A stretch of 16,744 nucleotides of DNA. It comes from JASSUD01 sp031963365 (GTDB lineage: Bacteria > Pseudomonadota > Gammaproteobacteria > Burkholderiales > Burkholderiaceae). The notes under the pieces are model-generated. The model did no database searches and had not been told where the DNA came from. It saw nothing but the letters and a program-made list of their open reading frames with translations. The stretch covers positions 1 to 16,744 of the forward strand of contig JASSUF010000043.1 of assembly GCA_031963365.1 (NCBI GenBank), in the 5' to 3' direction. How positions within the stretch are numbered: position 1 is the stretch's first letter; each line of letters starts with the position of its first letter. This document shows positions 16,709-16,744 of this stretch, piece after piece. Both the position numbers and the translations under genes were made by a program.

Positions 16709-16744
16709 TGGACGCCACAAATAAGAGTTATGCGGCCCTTTTCT

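Noticed and set aside
16681..16744. Frameshift that would join the 574-residue frame to further toxin modules
   Set aside because: Both other forward frames contain stops at 16683-16692, just before the end of the gene, and the 36 bases after the stop show no recognisable module.

Overview
The window is dominated by three related open frames for very large, helical, toxin-like proteins: a 5'-cut fragment of about 1,570 residues (1-4721), a complete protein of about 2,404 residues (6544-13758) and a 574-residue protein (14984-16708). Placed between them on the opposite strand are a GH108-type muramidase (4785-5324), a small HEAT-repeat protein (5572-6081) and a MazE-like/MazF toxin-antitoxin pair (13828-14369). 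There is no tRNA, rRNA, CRISPR array or recognisable transposase. The DUF3018-type antitoxin, the huge repeat-rich proteins and the mixed base composition would suit a host-associated proteobacterium, perhaps a Burkholderiaceae-related fungal endosymbiont of the Mycoavidus/Glomeribacter kind. That placement is inference with low confidence.

The three large proteins are built from shared modules. The 2,404-residue protein runs: disordered N-terminus; helical N-module; hydrophobic module ending in IARDAQT; Pro/Ser/Thr linker; AT-rich stretch of roughly 130-residue helical repeats; a module resembling the C-terminal half of DUF6543 'dermonecrotic toxin' proteins; a linker containing a G8 tract; and a C-terminal domain resembling the putative adhesin Stv domain. 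The fragment at the window start joins this plan at the end of the hydrophobic module (19 of 29 residues identical there), carries its own helical repeats and the DUF6543-like module, and stops without the Stv-like domain. The 574-residue protein is essentially the N-module alone.

The intergenic parts also hold structure. Two inverted copies of an approximately 90-bp sequence flank the HEAT-repeat gene. A rho-independent terminator follows that gene. An inverted-plus-direct repeat operator sits upstream of the antitoxin. About 600 bp of AT-rich, palindrome-rich DNA precedes the 574-residue gene.

The most interesting reading is that this is a modular toxin island. A GH108 muramidase lies beside the toxins, as TtsA does near the typhoid toxin genes, so a muramidase-assisted (type 10-like) release route is possible. 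A toxin-antitoxin pair may help stabilise the locus. A G8 tract placed exactly between toxin body and C-terminal domain could switch that domain on and off. These functional links are inference.
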